The notes beneath the pieces were generated by a model. It did not search any database, was not told the origin of the DNA, and worked only from the letters and a program-made list of their open reading frames with translations. A DNA stretch of 52,660 bases from Blastococcus sp. (GTDB lineage Bacteria > Actinomycetota > Actinomycetes > Mycobacteriales > Geodermatophilaceae): the NCBI GenBank assembly GCA_025465355.1, contig JAODNN010000182.1, forward strand, positions 1 through 52,660, read 5' to 3'. Positions 1-7,740 of the stretch are shown piece after piece; the first letter of the stretch is position 1, and every line of letters begins with the position of its first letter. Made by a program: the position numbers and the translations under genes.

Positions 1-68
1 AGCCGCCAGACGCCGAACCCTTCACCCATGTCCGAGTTGAGGTCGATCCGACGTCGGGGAGCGGTCAC
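1..68 (-). CDS. pxpA: 5-oxoprolinase subunit A (LamB/YcsF family), 5' end only
   Basis: Only about 22 codons are inside the window; the rest continues beyond base 1. On the minus strand a GTG at 68 opens a frame reading MTAPRRRIDLNSDMGEGFGV. The run IDLN-D-GEGFG-W is the characteristic N-terminus of PxpA (LamB/YcsF), a subunit of the ATP-dependent 5-oxoprolinase that opens 5-oxoproline to glutamate. In many bacteria pxpA is next to pxpB and pxpC, which would lie left of the window. The start is inferred from family alignment; a weak purine stretch (GAGAG) precedes it. The family call rests on one short but very conserved motif. Confidence 0.75.
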   Translation of the reverse strand, partial: MTAPRRRIDLNSDMGEGFGVWR

Positions 69-283
69 CGCGGCAGTCTCTCGCAACGAGCTGGAACCGA
101 TGTGACGACATGGTGATATGTCGACAAGGGGTACCGGTTCACGAACGGACGGTATGCGGTCCTGTGACTGCGTCATCCCACGCGTCATCCCGAGTGCGGT
201 CCGGCGTGGCCACTCGGGCTCCGGCCGGCAGCGGTGAGCTGGGTGACGAGCGTGACGGCGTGCGGCAGCTCCATCCGGCCCGC
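69..283. other. intergenic, no gene seen
   Basis: This 215-base gap lies between the pxpA start and the end of the DUF222/HNH gene, both on the minus strand. It should hold the pxpA promoter, but I could not fix convincing -35/-10 boxes. A decamer GCGTCATCCC occurs twice (about 170-179 and 182-191). No coding frame resembles a protein I recognise. Confidence 0.5.
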
Positions 284-1879
284 TCAGAACGGCGGCGGAT
301 CGTCCTCGACTGGAGCGGGTTCGGGCGGTGCTGCTCGCATCCGCTGATGTTCGGCGAGCAGGCGCAGGCCGGGCGGCCGCGTGGTGCGGATGACGCCACT
401 GGGCGTGGTCACCGTCAGGACGCCGTCGCAGCCCATGACGAAGGACCACTTCCGGCCGTGGGTCTTCAGCCGGTGGTGCCGCCGGCAGAGGCAGCACAGG
501 TTGGCACAGTCGGTCGGACCGCCGGCGGCGTGTGCGAGCACATGGTCCAGGTCCGCCCAACCCGACCGGTTGCGGCAGCCGGGATGTCGGCAGGTGCGAT
601 CCCGGGTCGTCACGAAGCGCCTTTGGGCGGGCGTAGGTGCATACCGGTCGACCGGCGGGGGCCGGTCGAGCACGGAGCACGTACAGGTCGCGTCCGGATG
701 CTCAGGGCAGCCCCGACGAGCGAGCCGCTCGAGTTCGTTCCGCGTCACCGTGGCCCGGAGTTCCCCGGACCGGGGATCGACGAGGGCGATGTTCAGGCTG
801 CCGGCCGTGGGTGGCCTCAGGCCGCCCGGGCACAGCGCGTCAACCTGCTCGAGCAGGTCGCGCAACCCGGCCGCCGTGATCGGCTCCCCGTTCACCTCCG
901 CGGTCGGCTGGGGCTTCCCCGACCCGTGGTGTGCGCCCGTGAGCTCCGATGCGCCGGCCCCTGCGGTGGGATTCCGCAGCGCACTCAACGGCGCCACCAC
1001 GGTCAGCAACGCCGTGACCGGCGGCCGGGAGGCGTCCCAGGGGCGGAACACCAGGTCGGCCAGCATCCCGACCCGGAGCTGCCCGAGCCGCCGCTGATCA
1101 CCGGCGTCCTTGGCCAGCCGCGCGTAGGTGTCGATCGTCTCCCGGATCGCGGCGGCGAGTGGATGGGGACAGAAGACGCTCAGCTCGGTCATGCCGTCCG
1201 GTCCCGGACACAGGACGACGTCGGCCTGGCGCTCCGCCTGCTCCCTCCGACGATCGGCGGCCCTGGCATCGCGAGCCAGCAGTTCACGGCGGGCTGCCGC
1301 ACGTAACGCCCGCACGGACATGTCCGCCGCCCCCGGCAACACCGCCTCCTCCACCGCGGTCACGATGGGCGGCGGGGTCTCCCGGGCGGCCCAGCCGAGT
1401 TCGGCCGCCAGTGCGCGCGCCCTCGGCCAGTCCAGCTCGCCCGCCGCCAGCGCCTCCCAGGTGGCCGGCAGGCGAGTGAGCAGGGTGGTGGCCGTGTCTG
1501 CCAGCACCGTCGCCGCGGTCCGCGAGCAGTTCATGATCGACGCCAGCTCATCGGGGAAGAACTCGGAGATCCCCACGGCCAGAAGCTCGTTCTCGTCGGC
1601 AGCTGCACCCGGTTCCCCCCGCCGGCGATCGAGGGAGGCCGGGCGACGGGCGGCCAGCTGCATGACGCGTTCGACCCGGTACGCCGCGATCACCGCCTCG
1701 ACCTGGGTGGTCCGCTGGATCTCCCGGGCGAGCTCCGCGTCGGTGAGCGCTTCTCCCGGCAGCATCTCGTGCAGACGCATCGGCCGCTCGGCCACCCCCG
1801 GCGGCAGTGCGACGTCTGGAACCGGGGGGCACAACTCGGCAACGGTGACGCCGACACCGAATGCGGACCCCGGGAACAT
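284..1879 (-). CDS. DUF222 / HNH endonuclease domain protein
   Basis: This 531-residue protein has an N-terminal DUF222 region (about residues 30-330) followed by a C-terminal HNH nuclease motif. The motif reads CRHPGC, then DLDHVLAHAAGG, then NLCCLCRRHHRLKTH, with the catalytic HNH histidines and paired cysteines for a structural zinc visible. The family is abundant and multicopy in actinobacteria, and its biological role is not established. The open frame continues far upstream, but that part lies antisense to the DinB-like gene and is not protein-like. I chose ATG 1879 because TATGTT sits 6 nt before it, which fits a leaderless transcript. No residue appears lost, so nuclease activity is plausible but unproven. 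Confidence 0.88.
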   Translation of the reverse strand: MFPGSAFGVGVTVAELCPPVPDVALPPGVAERPMRLHEMLPGEALTDAELAREIQRTTQVEAVIAAYRVERVMQLAARRPASLDRRRGEPGAAADENELLAVGISEFFPDELASIMNCSRTAATVLADTATTLLTRLPATWEALAAGELDWPRARALAAELGWAARETPPPIVTAVEEAVLPGAADMSVRALRAAARRELLARDARAADRRREQAERQADVVLCPGPDGMTELSVFCPHPLAAAIRETIDTYARLAKDAGDQRRLGQLRVGMLADLVFRPWDASRPPVTALLTVVAPLSALRNPTAGAGASELTGAHHGSGKPQPTAEVNGEPITAAGLRDLLEQVDALCPGGLRPPTAGSLNIALVDPRSGELRATVTRNELERLARRGCPEHPDATCTCSVLDRPPPVDRYAPTPAQRRFVTTRDRTCRHPGCRNRSGWADLDHVLAHAAGGPTDCANLCCLCRRHHRLKTHGRKWSFVMGCDGVLTVTTPSGVIRTTRPPGLRLLAEHQRMRAAPPEPAPVEDDPPPF

Positions 1880-1885
1880 GCGTCG

Positions 1886-1891
1886 AACATA
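1886..1891 (-). promoter_or_regulatory. -10 box of a probably leaderless HNH gene
   Basis: TATGTT (TANNNT form) on the minus strand ends 6 nt before ATG 1879. This spacing places transcription start at or next to the start codon. No clear -35 is visible. Confidence 0.45.
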
Positions 1892-1957
1892 CGTACGGGG
1901 TACGACAGTTCCGGGTGCCCCGGCGAAGTCGTCATACCCGGGTGCCAGGGTCGGGGC

Positions 1958-2467
1958 GTGCGCATCGAACCCTCGCCGTCCGGTCCCGAGCTCGCTCAGC
2001 TCGCCGCGTTCCTCGACTTCCAGCGGGAAACCGTGCTGCTGAAGACCGAGGGGCTCTCCGCCGAGCAGCTGGCCCAGCCGCTTGCGCCGTCGTCCCTCAC
2101 TCTCGGTGGCCTGCTCAACCACCTGGCCCTGGTCGAGGACTCCTGGTTCCGGGTCAGGTTCGCCGGACTGCCGGACGACGAACCGTGGGCCGGAATCGAC
2201 TGGGACGCCGACCCCGACCACGAGTTCCGCACCGCAGCAGAGCTGGCCCCCGACGAGCTGCGCCGGCGCTACCGCGAAACCTGCGCCCGCAGCCGGGAGG
2301 TGGTCACCGCGGCCGACAGCCTCGATCAGCTCTCGGTGGCGAAGCAGAGGAACGGCGAGCACTTCGACCTGCGCTGGGTGCTGCTCCACCTCATCGAGGA
2401 GACCGCCCGCCACGCGGGGCACGCGGATCTGCTGCGGGAGGCGGTCGACGGCACCGTCGGCGAGTGA
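1958..2467 (+). CDS. DinB/DUF664-like family protein
   Basis: This 169-residue protein has the DinB/YfiT four-helix layout. FLDFQRETVLLKTEGLSAEQ leads the first helix, HLALVEDSWF supplies a metal-type histidine, and LLHLIEETARHAGHADLLRE near the C-terminus supplies the conserved HxxxH-like residues. Members of this superfamily bind a divalent metal and include thiol-dependent enzymes such as mycothiol-dependent isomerases and bacillithiol transferase; the substrate here cannot be read. The start GTG 1958 follows the antisense HNH start region and has CAGGGT 6 nt upstream, so it may be leaderless. It is divergent from the HNH gene, with 78 bases between the two start codons. Confidence 0.8.
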   Translation: MRIEPSPSGPELAQLAAFLDFQRETVLLKTEGLSAEQLAQPLAPSSLTLGGLLNHLALVEDSWFRVRFAGLPDDEPWAGIDWDADPDHEFRTAAELAPDELRRRYRETCARSREVVTAADSLDQLSVAKQRNGEHFDLRWVLLHLIEETARHAGHADLLREAVDGTVGE

Positions 2468-2473
2468 GGCGTG

Positions 2474-2554
2474 TCAGGGCAGCGGTTGGAGGCCGACCCG
2501 CTCGCCGGTCAGGATGAGCGGGTCGCGGAACGCGTCCTCGGGAACCACCGGCAC
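2474..2554 (-). pseudogene. vestigial N-terminus of a RimJ/RimL-type GNAT acetyltransferase
   Basis: Just after the DinB gene, on the opposite strand, a GTG at 2554 opens a 26-codon frame ending at TGA 2474. Its residues include FRDPLILTGERVGLQPLP. The pattern P-x-L-TGERV-L-PL is the usual beginning of RimJ/RimL GNAT acetyltransferases, which then run for about 170 residues. Here a stop follows immediately and the DinB C-terminus occupies the place of the acetyltransferase body. I infer a truncated gene remnant left by a deletion or rearrangement; a chance match is possible. Confidence 0.4.
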
Positions 2555-2565
2555 ACCCGACCAGC

Positions 2566-4104
2566 TCAGTCGAGGACGGTGGCCGGCCCCTCCACCGGCG
2601 CGCCGGCTTCCAGCCAGCGCAGCAGGGTGCGGGCACCGAATCCGGTGCCGCCCTTCACGATCTCTGCGTCGTCGGAACCGGCGCGCGCCGGGCCGGCGAC
2701 GTCGAGATGCGCCCAGGGCAGGTCGCCGGCGAACGGCCGCAGGAACAGGGCCGCCGTCGTCCCGCCCGGGTTGCCCGGCGCGTTGTTCGCGTCGGCGACC
2801 GTGCTCTCCAGCAGGTCCCCGTACTCCTCGGCGAGCGGCATCCGCCACAACGGTTCACCGGCGTGCGCTCCGGCCGTCCGCAGCGCGTCGGCCAGGCCGT
2901 CGGACGTGGCGAACAGCCCGGCATTCTTCGTCCCCAGCGCGACCTTCATCGCCCCGGTGAGTGTCGCGACGTCCACGAGGACGGTCGCACCGAGCTCCAG
3001 CCGGGCGTAGGCCAGGCCGTCGGCGAGCACCATGCGACCCTCGGCGTCGGTGTTGAGCACCTCCGTCGTCCGGCCGCCCACATGCCGGACGACGTCCGAG
3101 GGGCGGTAGGAGGAGCCGCTCACGGCGTTCTCGGCCGCGGGGACGACGGCCGTGACCGCGACCGGCAGCCCCAGTCGGGCTGCGGCGTCGACCGTGGCGA
3201 GCACCGCGGCGCCACCGGCCATGTCGGTCTTCATCTCCCGCATGCCGGCGTTGGGCTTGATCGAGATCCCGCCGGTGTCGAACGTGATGCCCTTCCCGAC
3301 GAGCACGGGGTGCGCCGCGCCCGTCGTCGGAGGCCGGTAGCTGGCGACGATGAGCCGCGGCGGGGTCGCCGAGCCGCCACCGACCGCCAGCACACCGCCG
3401 AAGCCTCCCGCGCGGAGATCGTCCGGGCCGAGCACCGTGACGGTGACGTGCGGGTGCTCGGCGAGCCGGTCGACTGCCTGCTGCGCCAGCCACGCCGGGT
3501 TCTTGACGTTGCTCGGCATGTTGACCAGGTCGCGGGCCCACGCGACGGCCTCGGCGCTGACCCGCCCGGCGCGGGCCGCCGAGGTCACGGCCGGATCCCC
3601 GGCATCGGCGACGACCACCGCGACGGAGTCCAGCCGCGGCGGAGGCGGCTTCGACGTCATGCGGAACCGATAGCCGGCCAGCAGCACCGCCTCGACCGCG
3701 GCGCGGATCTCGTCGGCCCCGGCGGGCGCCGCCGCGCTGTCCAGCGGCAGGACCAGGCGGCGGGCGCCGTGCTCGGCCAGGGTCTGCGCCCGGCGCACCG
3801 CGGTCGCGACGTAGGTGCGCAGGTCGGGGAGCCCACCCTCGCCGATGCCGACGGCGACCACGCTGCGCGGTCGGCGGCCCGGGATGGGGACGTTGGTGAC
3901 GGTGCCGACCCGGCCGGTGTTCCCCGTGTCGGCCAGGGCGCCGCTGAGGAGCTCGGGACTGACCGGCGGAGCCGGCGCGGTGAGCCACGCGGGCAGTTCG
4001 CTCCCGCTGCCGACCGGCACGGCGAGGACGTCGTCCGGTCCCAGCACCGGCAGGTCTGCCAGGACGTCGACCCGCGGGAACGGCGCGGCCCCGGCCGCCG
4101 GCAA
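2566..4104 (-). CDS. pepA: leucyl aminopeptidase (peptidase M17)
   Basis: This 512-residue cytosolic aminopeptidase removes N-terminal residues from peptides using two metal ions. The C-terminal catalytic domain is complete. VGKGITFDTGG carries the catalytic Lys and a metal Asp, KTDMAGGAAV carries a second metal Asp, and the M17 signature NTDAEGRMVLAD is intact. The N-terminal half (about 1-170) is the less conserved M17 N-domain. The predicted start is TTG 4104; no strong ribosome binding site is visible, so a start slightly further in is possible. It is followed on the same strand by the GNAT remnant and preceded by the DUF3117 gene with a 65-base gap. Peptide recycling fits with the two peptide importers in the window, though they are not adjacent. 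Confidence 0.93.
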   Translation of the reverse strand: MPAAGAAPFPRVDVLADLPVLGPDDVLAVPVGSGSELPAWLTAPAPPVSPELLSGALADTGNTGRVGTVTNVPIPGRRPRSVVAVGIGEGGLPDLRTYVATAVRRAQTLAEHGARRLVLPLDSAAAPAGADEIRAAVEAVLLAGYRFRMTSKPPPPRLDSVAVVVADAGDPAVTSAARAGRVSAEAVAWARDLVNMPSNVKNPAWLAQQAVDRLAEHPHVTVTVLGPDDLRAGGFGGVLAVGGGSATPPRLIVASYRPPTTGAAHPVLVGKGITFDTGGISIKPNAGMREMKTDMAGGAAVLATVDAAARLGLPVAVTAVVPAAENAVSGSSYRPSDVVRHVGGRTTEVLNTDAEGRMVLADGLAYARLELGATVLVDVATLTGAMKVALGTKNAGLFATSDGLADALRTAGAHAGEPLWRMPLAEEYGDLLESTVADANNAPGNPGGTTAALFLRPFAGDLPWAHLDVAGPARAGSDDAEIVKGGTGFGARTLLRWLEAGAPVEGPATVLD

Positions 4105-4169
4105 TCTGCCGGTGGCCGGGGCCGTGTCGTCCTGCGCGGGGCTGCCCGGAGGCAGGCTCGCGGGGGTGT

Positions 4170-4337
4170 TCAGCTGGTTGCGCCCTTCAGTGCCTCGGAC
4201 AGCGCCGCCGCCTCGTCGGGTGACAGCTCGACGACCAGGCGACCGCCCCCTTCGAGCGGCACCCGCATCACCAGGCCGCGCCCCTCCTTGGTGACCTCGA
4301 GGGGACCTTCACCCGTGCGCGGCTTCATGGCCGCCAT
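4170..4337 (-). CDS. DUF3117 small conserved protein
   Basis: This 55-residue protein begins MAAMKPRTGEGPLEVTKEGR and continues with a charged RLVVELSPDEAAAL segment, which is the actinobacterial DUF3117 family. Its biochemical role is unsettled. The start ATG 4337 is supported by a strong AGGAGG nine to ten bases upstream; the longer open frame has no such site. It lies 80 bases downstream of tag on the same strand. The tag-DUF3117 order resembles Rv1210-Rv1211 in Mycobacterium tuberculosis, which supports orthology and conserved synteny (from memory, not computed). Confidence 0.88.
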   Translation of the reverse strand: MAAMKPRTGEGPLEVTKEGRGLVMRVPLEGGGRLVVELSPDEAAALSEALKGATS

Positions 4338-4417
4338 GCGTGCCTCCTTCGCCGGCCGCAGCACTCCTGCCGTAGCAAGAGGTGATGCGGCATGTGTCGA
4401 TGCTGTGCGCTCCGGAC

Positions 4418-5020
4418 TCAATGATCCCGTATGAGCGGCTCAGGTCCAACATCAGCCCCTGTCGGGCCTGTGTCGGCCCGTGCCCGGAAGCAGCCGGCGA
4501 CGTGGTCGTCCACCATTCCGGTGGCCTGCATCAGCGCGTAGGCGGTCGTCGGGCCGACGAACACGAAGCCACGCCGCTTCAGCTCCTTGGCCATCGCCGT
4601 GGCCTCCGGGCTCGTGGCCGGCACCTCGGCGGAGGTGGCCGGCCGCTGACGGGGCCCGCCCGGCGCGAAGGACCACAGCAGGGACGACAGCCCGTCGGGC
4701 AGCTGCTGGGCGGCACGCGCGTTGCGGACGACGGCGCTGATCTTGGCCCGGTTGCGCACGATGCCGGCGTCGGCCATGAGACGGGCCTCGTCCACGTCGG
4801 TGAACTCAGCCACCGCGTCGATCGAGAAGCCGGCGAAGGCGGCGCGGAACGCCGGACGCTTGCGCAGGATGGTGATCCACGACAGCCCCGATTGGAAGGC
4901 CTCGAGGCTGAGCCGCTCGAACAGCTCGTCGTCCCCGTGCAGGGGCGTGCCCCACTCCTCGTCGTGGTAGACGACGTACTCCGGGGCACTGTTCGCCCAC
5001 GCGCACCGCTCCTGATCCAC
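4418..5020 (-). CDS. tag: DNA-3-methyladenine glycosylase I
   Basis: This 200-residue base-excision repair glycosylase removes 3-methyladenine from alkylated DNA. It shows the family pattern: RCAWANS at the start, then YHDEEWGTPLHGDDELFE, FQSGLSWITILRKR and VGPTTAYALMQATGMVDDH. Cys and His near the N-terminus (CAW, YHDEEW) and DHVAGC near the C-terminus match the Zn ligands known in E. coli Tag. I prefer GTG 5020 over a start 21 bases further upstream because TACCGT lies exactly 7 nt before it, as in leaderless actinobacterial genes. The protein would then begin MDQERCAWAN. The tail after the HxxxC motif is unusually Gly/Pro-rich. Confidence 0.93.
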   Translation of the reverse strand: MDQERCAWANSAPEYVVYHDEEWGTPLHGDDELFERLSLEAFQSGLSWITILRKRPAFRAAFAGFSIDAVAEFTDVDEARLMADAGIVRNRAKISAVVRNARAAQQLPDGLSSLLWSFAPGGPRQRPATSAEVPATSPEATAMAKELKRRGFVFVGPTTAYALMQATGMVDDHVAGCFRARADTGPTGADVGPEPLIRDH

Positions 5021-5027
5021 AGTGCCG

Positions 5028-5033
5028 ACGGTA
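5028..5033 (-). promoter_or_regulatory. -10 box of a probably leaderless tag gene
   Basis: TACCGT on the minus strand is followed by 7 nt and then GTG 5020. This decides the start codon of tag and implies a promoter of its own, separate from the EamA gene upstream. Confidence 0.45.
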
Positions 5034-5085
5034 ACGGCCACCCCTGACAGTCCCGGACGCCGTCACCGTGACCTTCGCCCCGGGG

Positions 5086-5991
5086 TCAGGGCACGGCGGC
5101 GTCGAGGTCGGAGAGCTCGGAGGGCTCCGTCGCGACGGAGCTGCGCCGGGTGGCGAGCACGCATCCCACCAGCACGAGCGGCAGGCCGACGGCGATGCCC
5201 AGGGTGAACGGCTCGTTCAGCAGCAGGACGCCGAGCAGCACCGCGACCGCCGGGTTGACGAACGTGATCACGAGTGCGCGCTGCGGCCCGACCTCCCGGA
5301 TGAGCGCGAAGAACAGCGCCAGTGCCGCCGCGGTGCAGATCGCCCCCAGCGCGACGAGCGACAGCAGCGCGGACGATGACGCCGTCGGCAGCCTGTGCAG
5401 CTCGGGGATGGCGAACGGTGCGTAGACGACCGCCGTAACCACGAGCGCGACAGCACTGGCCGCCACCCCGGGCACGTCGGGCAACGCCCGGGTGACGACC
5501 ATCGGCCCGGTGGCGTAGCAGATGACCGTGATGGCCACCGCGACGATGGGCAGCAGCTGCGCACCGCCGACGTCCAGTCCGAGCAGGGCGGCGATGCCGA
5601 CCACACCCAGCCCCATACCCAGCAGCCGGACCGGCGTCAGCCGCTCCGGCTCGCCGGACCAGCGGGCGGCGAGCGCGGCCACGAAGGGCACCGTCGCCAC
5701 GAGCAGCCCGGTCAGCGAGCTGGACAGGGACTGCTCGGCGTAGGGGAGCAGCAACCAGGGCGCCGTCATCTCCAGAACCGCGAACAGGAGCAGCGCCCGC
5801 CAGTGCCGCAGCACCGGCCGCAGCTGGCCGCGGGCGATCGTCCACGGCAGCAGGATCGCGGCGCCGACGACGCAGCGACCGAACACGACGACGATCGGCG
5901 ACACCTCGCCCACGGCGACCTTGATCAGCAGGTACGGGATGCCCCAGATCACCGACATCACCAGGAAGAGCATCCACCCGCGCCGGCTCAC
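5086..5991 (-). CDS. EamA-family (DMT) membrane transporter
   Basis: This 301-residue inner-membrane protein has about ten hydrophobic segments arranged as two EamA repeats of five. It begins with WMLFLVMSVIWGIPYLLIKV, the usual first helix with the W-x-x-xLLIK motif. The second repeat starts near residue 150 with PIVAVAITVICYATG. Drug/metabolite transporters of this family export amino acids, nucleosides or other small metabolites; the substrate cannot be told from sequence. The start GTG 5991 gives a short polar N-terminus before helix one; an internal ATG seven codons in is an alternative. It lies 84 bases after the SRPBCC gene on the same strand and may be the tail of the dapE operon. Confidence 0.85.
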   Translation of the reverse strand: MSRRGWMLFLVMSVIWGIPYLLIKVAVGEVSPIVVVFGRCVVGAAILLPWTIARGQLRPVLRHWRALLLFAVLEMTAPWLLLPYAEQSLSSSLTGLLVATVPFVAALAARWSGEPERLTPVRLLGMGLGVVGIAALLGLDVGGAQLLPIVAVAITVICYATGPMVVTRALPDVPGVAASAVALVVTAVVYAPFAIPELHRLPTASSSALLSLVALGAICTAAALALFFALIREVGPQRALVITFVNPAVAVLLGVLLLNEPFTLGIAVGLPLVLVGCVLATRRSSVATEPSELSDLDAAVP

Positions 5992-6075
5992 GTCCGTCGT
6001 CCCGCGGCGTGGATCCTTGTCGTCACCCGGTCATTCTGGCGCACCGGCTACCGGCTCCCGCCGGGACTCGGGAGC

Positions 6076-6543
6076 TCAGTCGGTGCGGCCGGCGGCGACG
6101 CGGGCGAACCGCGTCAGCGAACGCCGGATGCCGAAGAGCACGAACGGTCGGACCAGCACCCACCCCGCCTGCGCGAGCAGGCCGAGTGGCCCCCACGGCA
6201 GGTACAGGCGCTCGGTCCAGACGAAGGTGGCGAACTCCCCGCGTGGCTCGATCTCGAAGATCCCGGGCCCTCGGATCAGCCGGCCCGTGTGCTGGACCTC
6301 CACCAGCCGCGGCGGGTCCCACTTCGTGATCACCATGGTGTCGAGCAGGCCGATGCGCCGGCCGCCCGGCAGCGGCAGACCGGTGCGCGCGGCCAGCCGG
6401 CCACCCACCCCCTGAGCCGGTCCGTCCACGGTCCGGACATCGGTCGCCAGCATCCAGTCGCCCTGCCCGGCCCAGTCGGTGAGGACCTCCCACACCCGCT
6501 CGGGTGGGGCGTCGACGTCGATGCGCTCCACCACGTCAGGCAT
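6076..6543 (-). CDS. SRPBCC family protein
   Basis: This 155-residue protein has a START/Bet v1-like fold. It opens with PDVVERIDVDAPPERVWEVL, the typical first strand and helix of polyketide-cyclase/dehydrase-like SRPBCC proteins, and continues with GPGIFEIEPRGEFATFVWTE. The ligand is unknown. ATG 6543 is chosen because AGGGGA lies about seven bases upstream and because the family begins here; the longer frame adds an Arg-rich non-homologous stretch. It overlaps the end of the DivIVA-domain gene by eight bases, so it is probably translated from the same mRNA as dapE, LOG and DivIVA. Confidence 0.8.
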   Translation of the reverse strand: MPDVVERIDVDAPPERVWEVLTDWAGQGDWMLATDVRTVDGPAQGVGGRLAARTGLPLPGGRRIGLLDTMVITKWDPPRLVEVQHTGRLIRGPGIFEIEPRGEFATFVWTERLYLPWGPLGLLAQAGWVLVRPFVLFGIRRSLTRFARVAAGRTD

Positions 6544-6910
6544 GCCGGTCCCCTCGTTCGTCGTCCTCGGTCTCGTGGCCGGCCTTCTGCGGATCAGCCG
6601 GAGGGGCCTCGCGCTCACACAGCCGTGCCCGCAGGGCGGCGATCTGCTCGTCCCGCTGGTCGAGGGTCTCCGCGAACTGCTCGAGCAGCCAGTCGACCTC
6701 GGTCATGCGGTACCCGCGGAGGGCCACCGAGATCCGCAGGGCCCGGACGTCGTCCGCGTCGACCGGGCGATCCTCGGGCAGCTCCACCGGCGACCGGTCC
6801 AACTCGGCCGGCGGCTGGGTCTCACCGCGCCCGAGCAGCACAGACGCCCCGAGGAACAACACCCCGCTGACGACGAGGACGCCGACGACGACGCCGAGGA
6901 AGGCGAGCAT
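6536..6910 (-). CDS. DivIVA-domain membrane-anchored protein
   Basis: This 124-residue protein has one N-terminal transmembrane helix ([20 protein letters not shown]), a linker, then a DivIVA-type segment with VDADDVRALRISVALRGYRM followed by a short amphipathic helix EVDWLLEQFAETLDQRDEQI. DivIVA/Wag31 proteins mark curved membrane and organise polar growth in actinobacteria. This short form is a DivIVA-domain accessory protein rather than Wag31, because it lacks the long coiled coil. The start ATG overlaps the stop of the LOG gene as TGATG. A similar DivIVA-domain gene lies near dapE/LOG/tag in M. tuberculosis (Rv1209), consistent with a conserved neighbourhood. Confidence 0.85.
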   Translation of the reverse strand: MLAFLGVVVGVLVVSGVLFLGASVLLGRGETQPPAELDRSPVELPEDRPVDADDVRALRISVALRGYRMTEVDWLLEQFAETLDQRDEQIAALRARLCEREAPPADPQKAGHETEDDERGDRHA

Positions 6911-7740
6911 CAGGCTTCGATCGGACCCTGCCCCGGCGGGACGTACTGCATCCCGCCGCCACCCTCACCGGCCTGGCGAGCGGCATCAGCTGCCTGGATC
7001 ACCGCCATGACCTCGTCGATGTCGTCAGTGACGGTGAACAGCTCGAGGTCGGACTCGTTGATCGTCCCGGTGGTGGCCATCGTCGAACGGATCCAGTCCA
7101 CCAGCCCCGACCAGTACTCGGTGCCGAAGAGGATGACCGGGAACCGGGTGACCTTGCGCGTCTGCACCAGCGTCAGCGCCTCGAACAGCTCGTCGAGGGT
7201 GCCGAAACCGCCGGGGAGGATGACGAAGGCCTGGGCGTACTTCACGAACATCGTCTTGCGCACGAAGAAGTACCGGAAGGCGATGCCGACGTCGACCCAC
7301 TCGTTGAGGTCCTGCTCGAACGGCAGCTCGATGCCCAGGCCGACCGACATGCCGCCGGCCTCGCTCGCGCCGCGGTTGGCCGCCTCCATCGCGCCCGGAC
7401 CGCCGCCGGTGATGACCGCGTAGCCGTTCCTCGCGAGCGCCGCGCCGATCTGCACCCCCGCGGTGTAGTGCGGGTGGTCCCGCGGGGTGCGGGCACTGCC
7501 GAAGACGCTGACCGCCCGCGGAAGCTCGGCGAGCAGCCCGAAGCCCTCCACGAACTCACTCTGGATCCGGAGCACCCGCCACGGATCGGTGTGCACCCAG
7601 TCGCTGGGGCCCCGCCGGTCGAGCAGCCGCTGGTCGGTGGTGGACCCTTGGACCTGCGCGCTCGGCTCGCCCCCGCGGAGCACCACCGGGCCGCGGTGCC
7701 GGGTGGGACGGGGACGACGGTCGTCCTGCTCGGTGGTCAT
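6910..7740 (-). CDS. TIGR00730/LOG family Rossmann-fold protein (putative phosphoribohydrolase)
   Basis: This 276-residue cytosolic protein has the LOG lysine-decarboxylase-like fold. The nucleotide-binding segments are [30 protein letters not shown] and the signature [12 protein letters not shown]. Family members cleave cytokinin-type or other nucleoside monophosphates to base and ribose 5-phosphate. The PGGxGTxxE motif is intact, so activity is likely. The start ATG 7740 overlaps the stop of dapE (ATGA), indicating translational coupling. The upstream frame beyond this start lies inside dapE and is a shadow. It resembles Rv1205, which is also close to dapE in M. tuberculosis. Confidence 0.9.
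   Translation of the reverse strand: MTTEQDDRRPRPTRHRGPVVLRGGEPSAQVQGSTTDQRLLDRRGPSDWVHTDPWRVLRIQSEFVEGFGLLAELPRAVSVFGSARTPRDHPHYTAGVQIGAALARNGYAVITGGGPGAMEAANRGASEAGGMSVGLGIELPFEQDLNEWVDVGIAFRYFFVRKTMFVKYAQAFVILPGGFGTLDELFEALTLVQTRKVTRFPVILFGTEYWSGLVDWIRSTMATTGTINESDLELFTVTDDIDEVMAVIQAADAARQAGEGGGGMQYVPPGQGPIEA

Noticed and set aside
1880-2422. N-terminal 181-residue extension of the DUF222/HNH frame
   Set aside because: It is antisense to the DinB-like gene, not protein-like, and the HNH gene has a good leaderless start at 1879.
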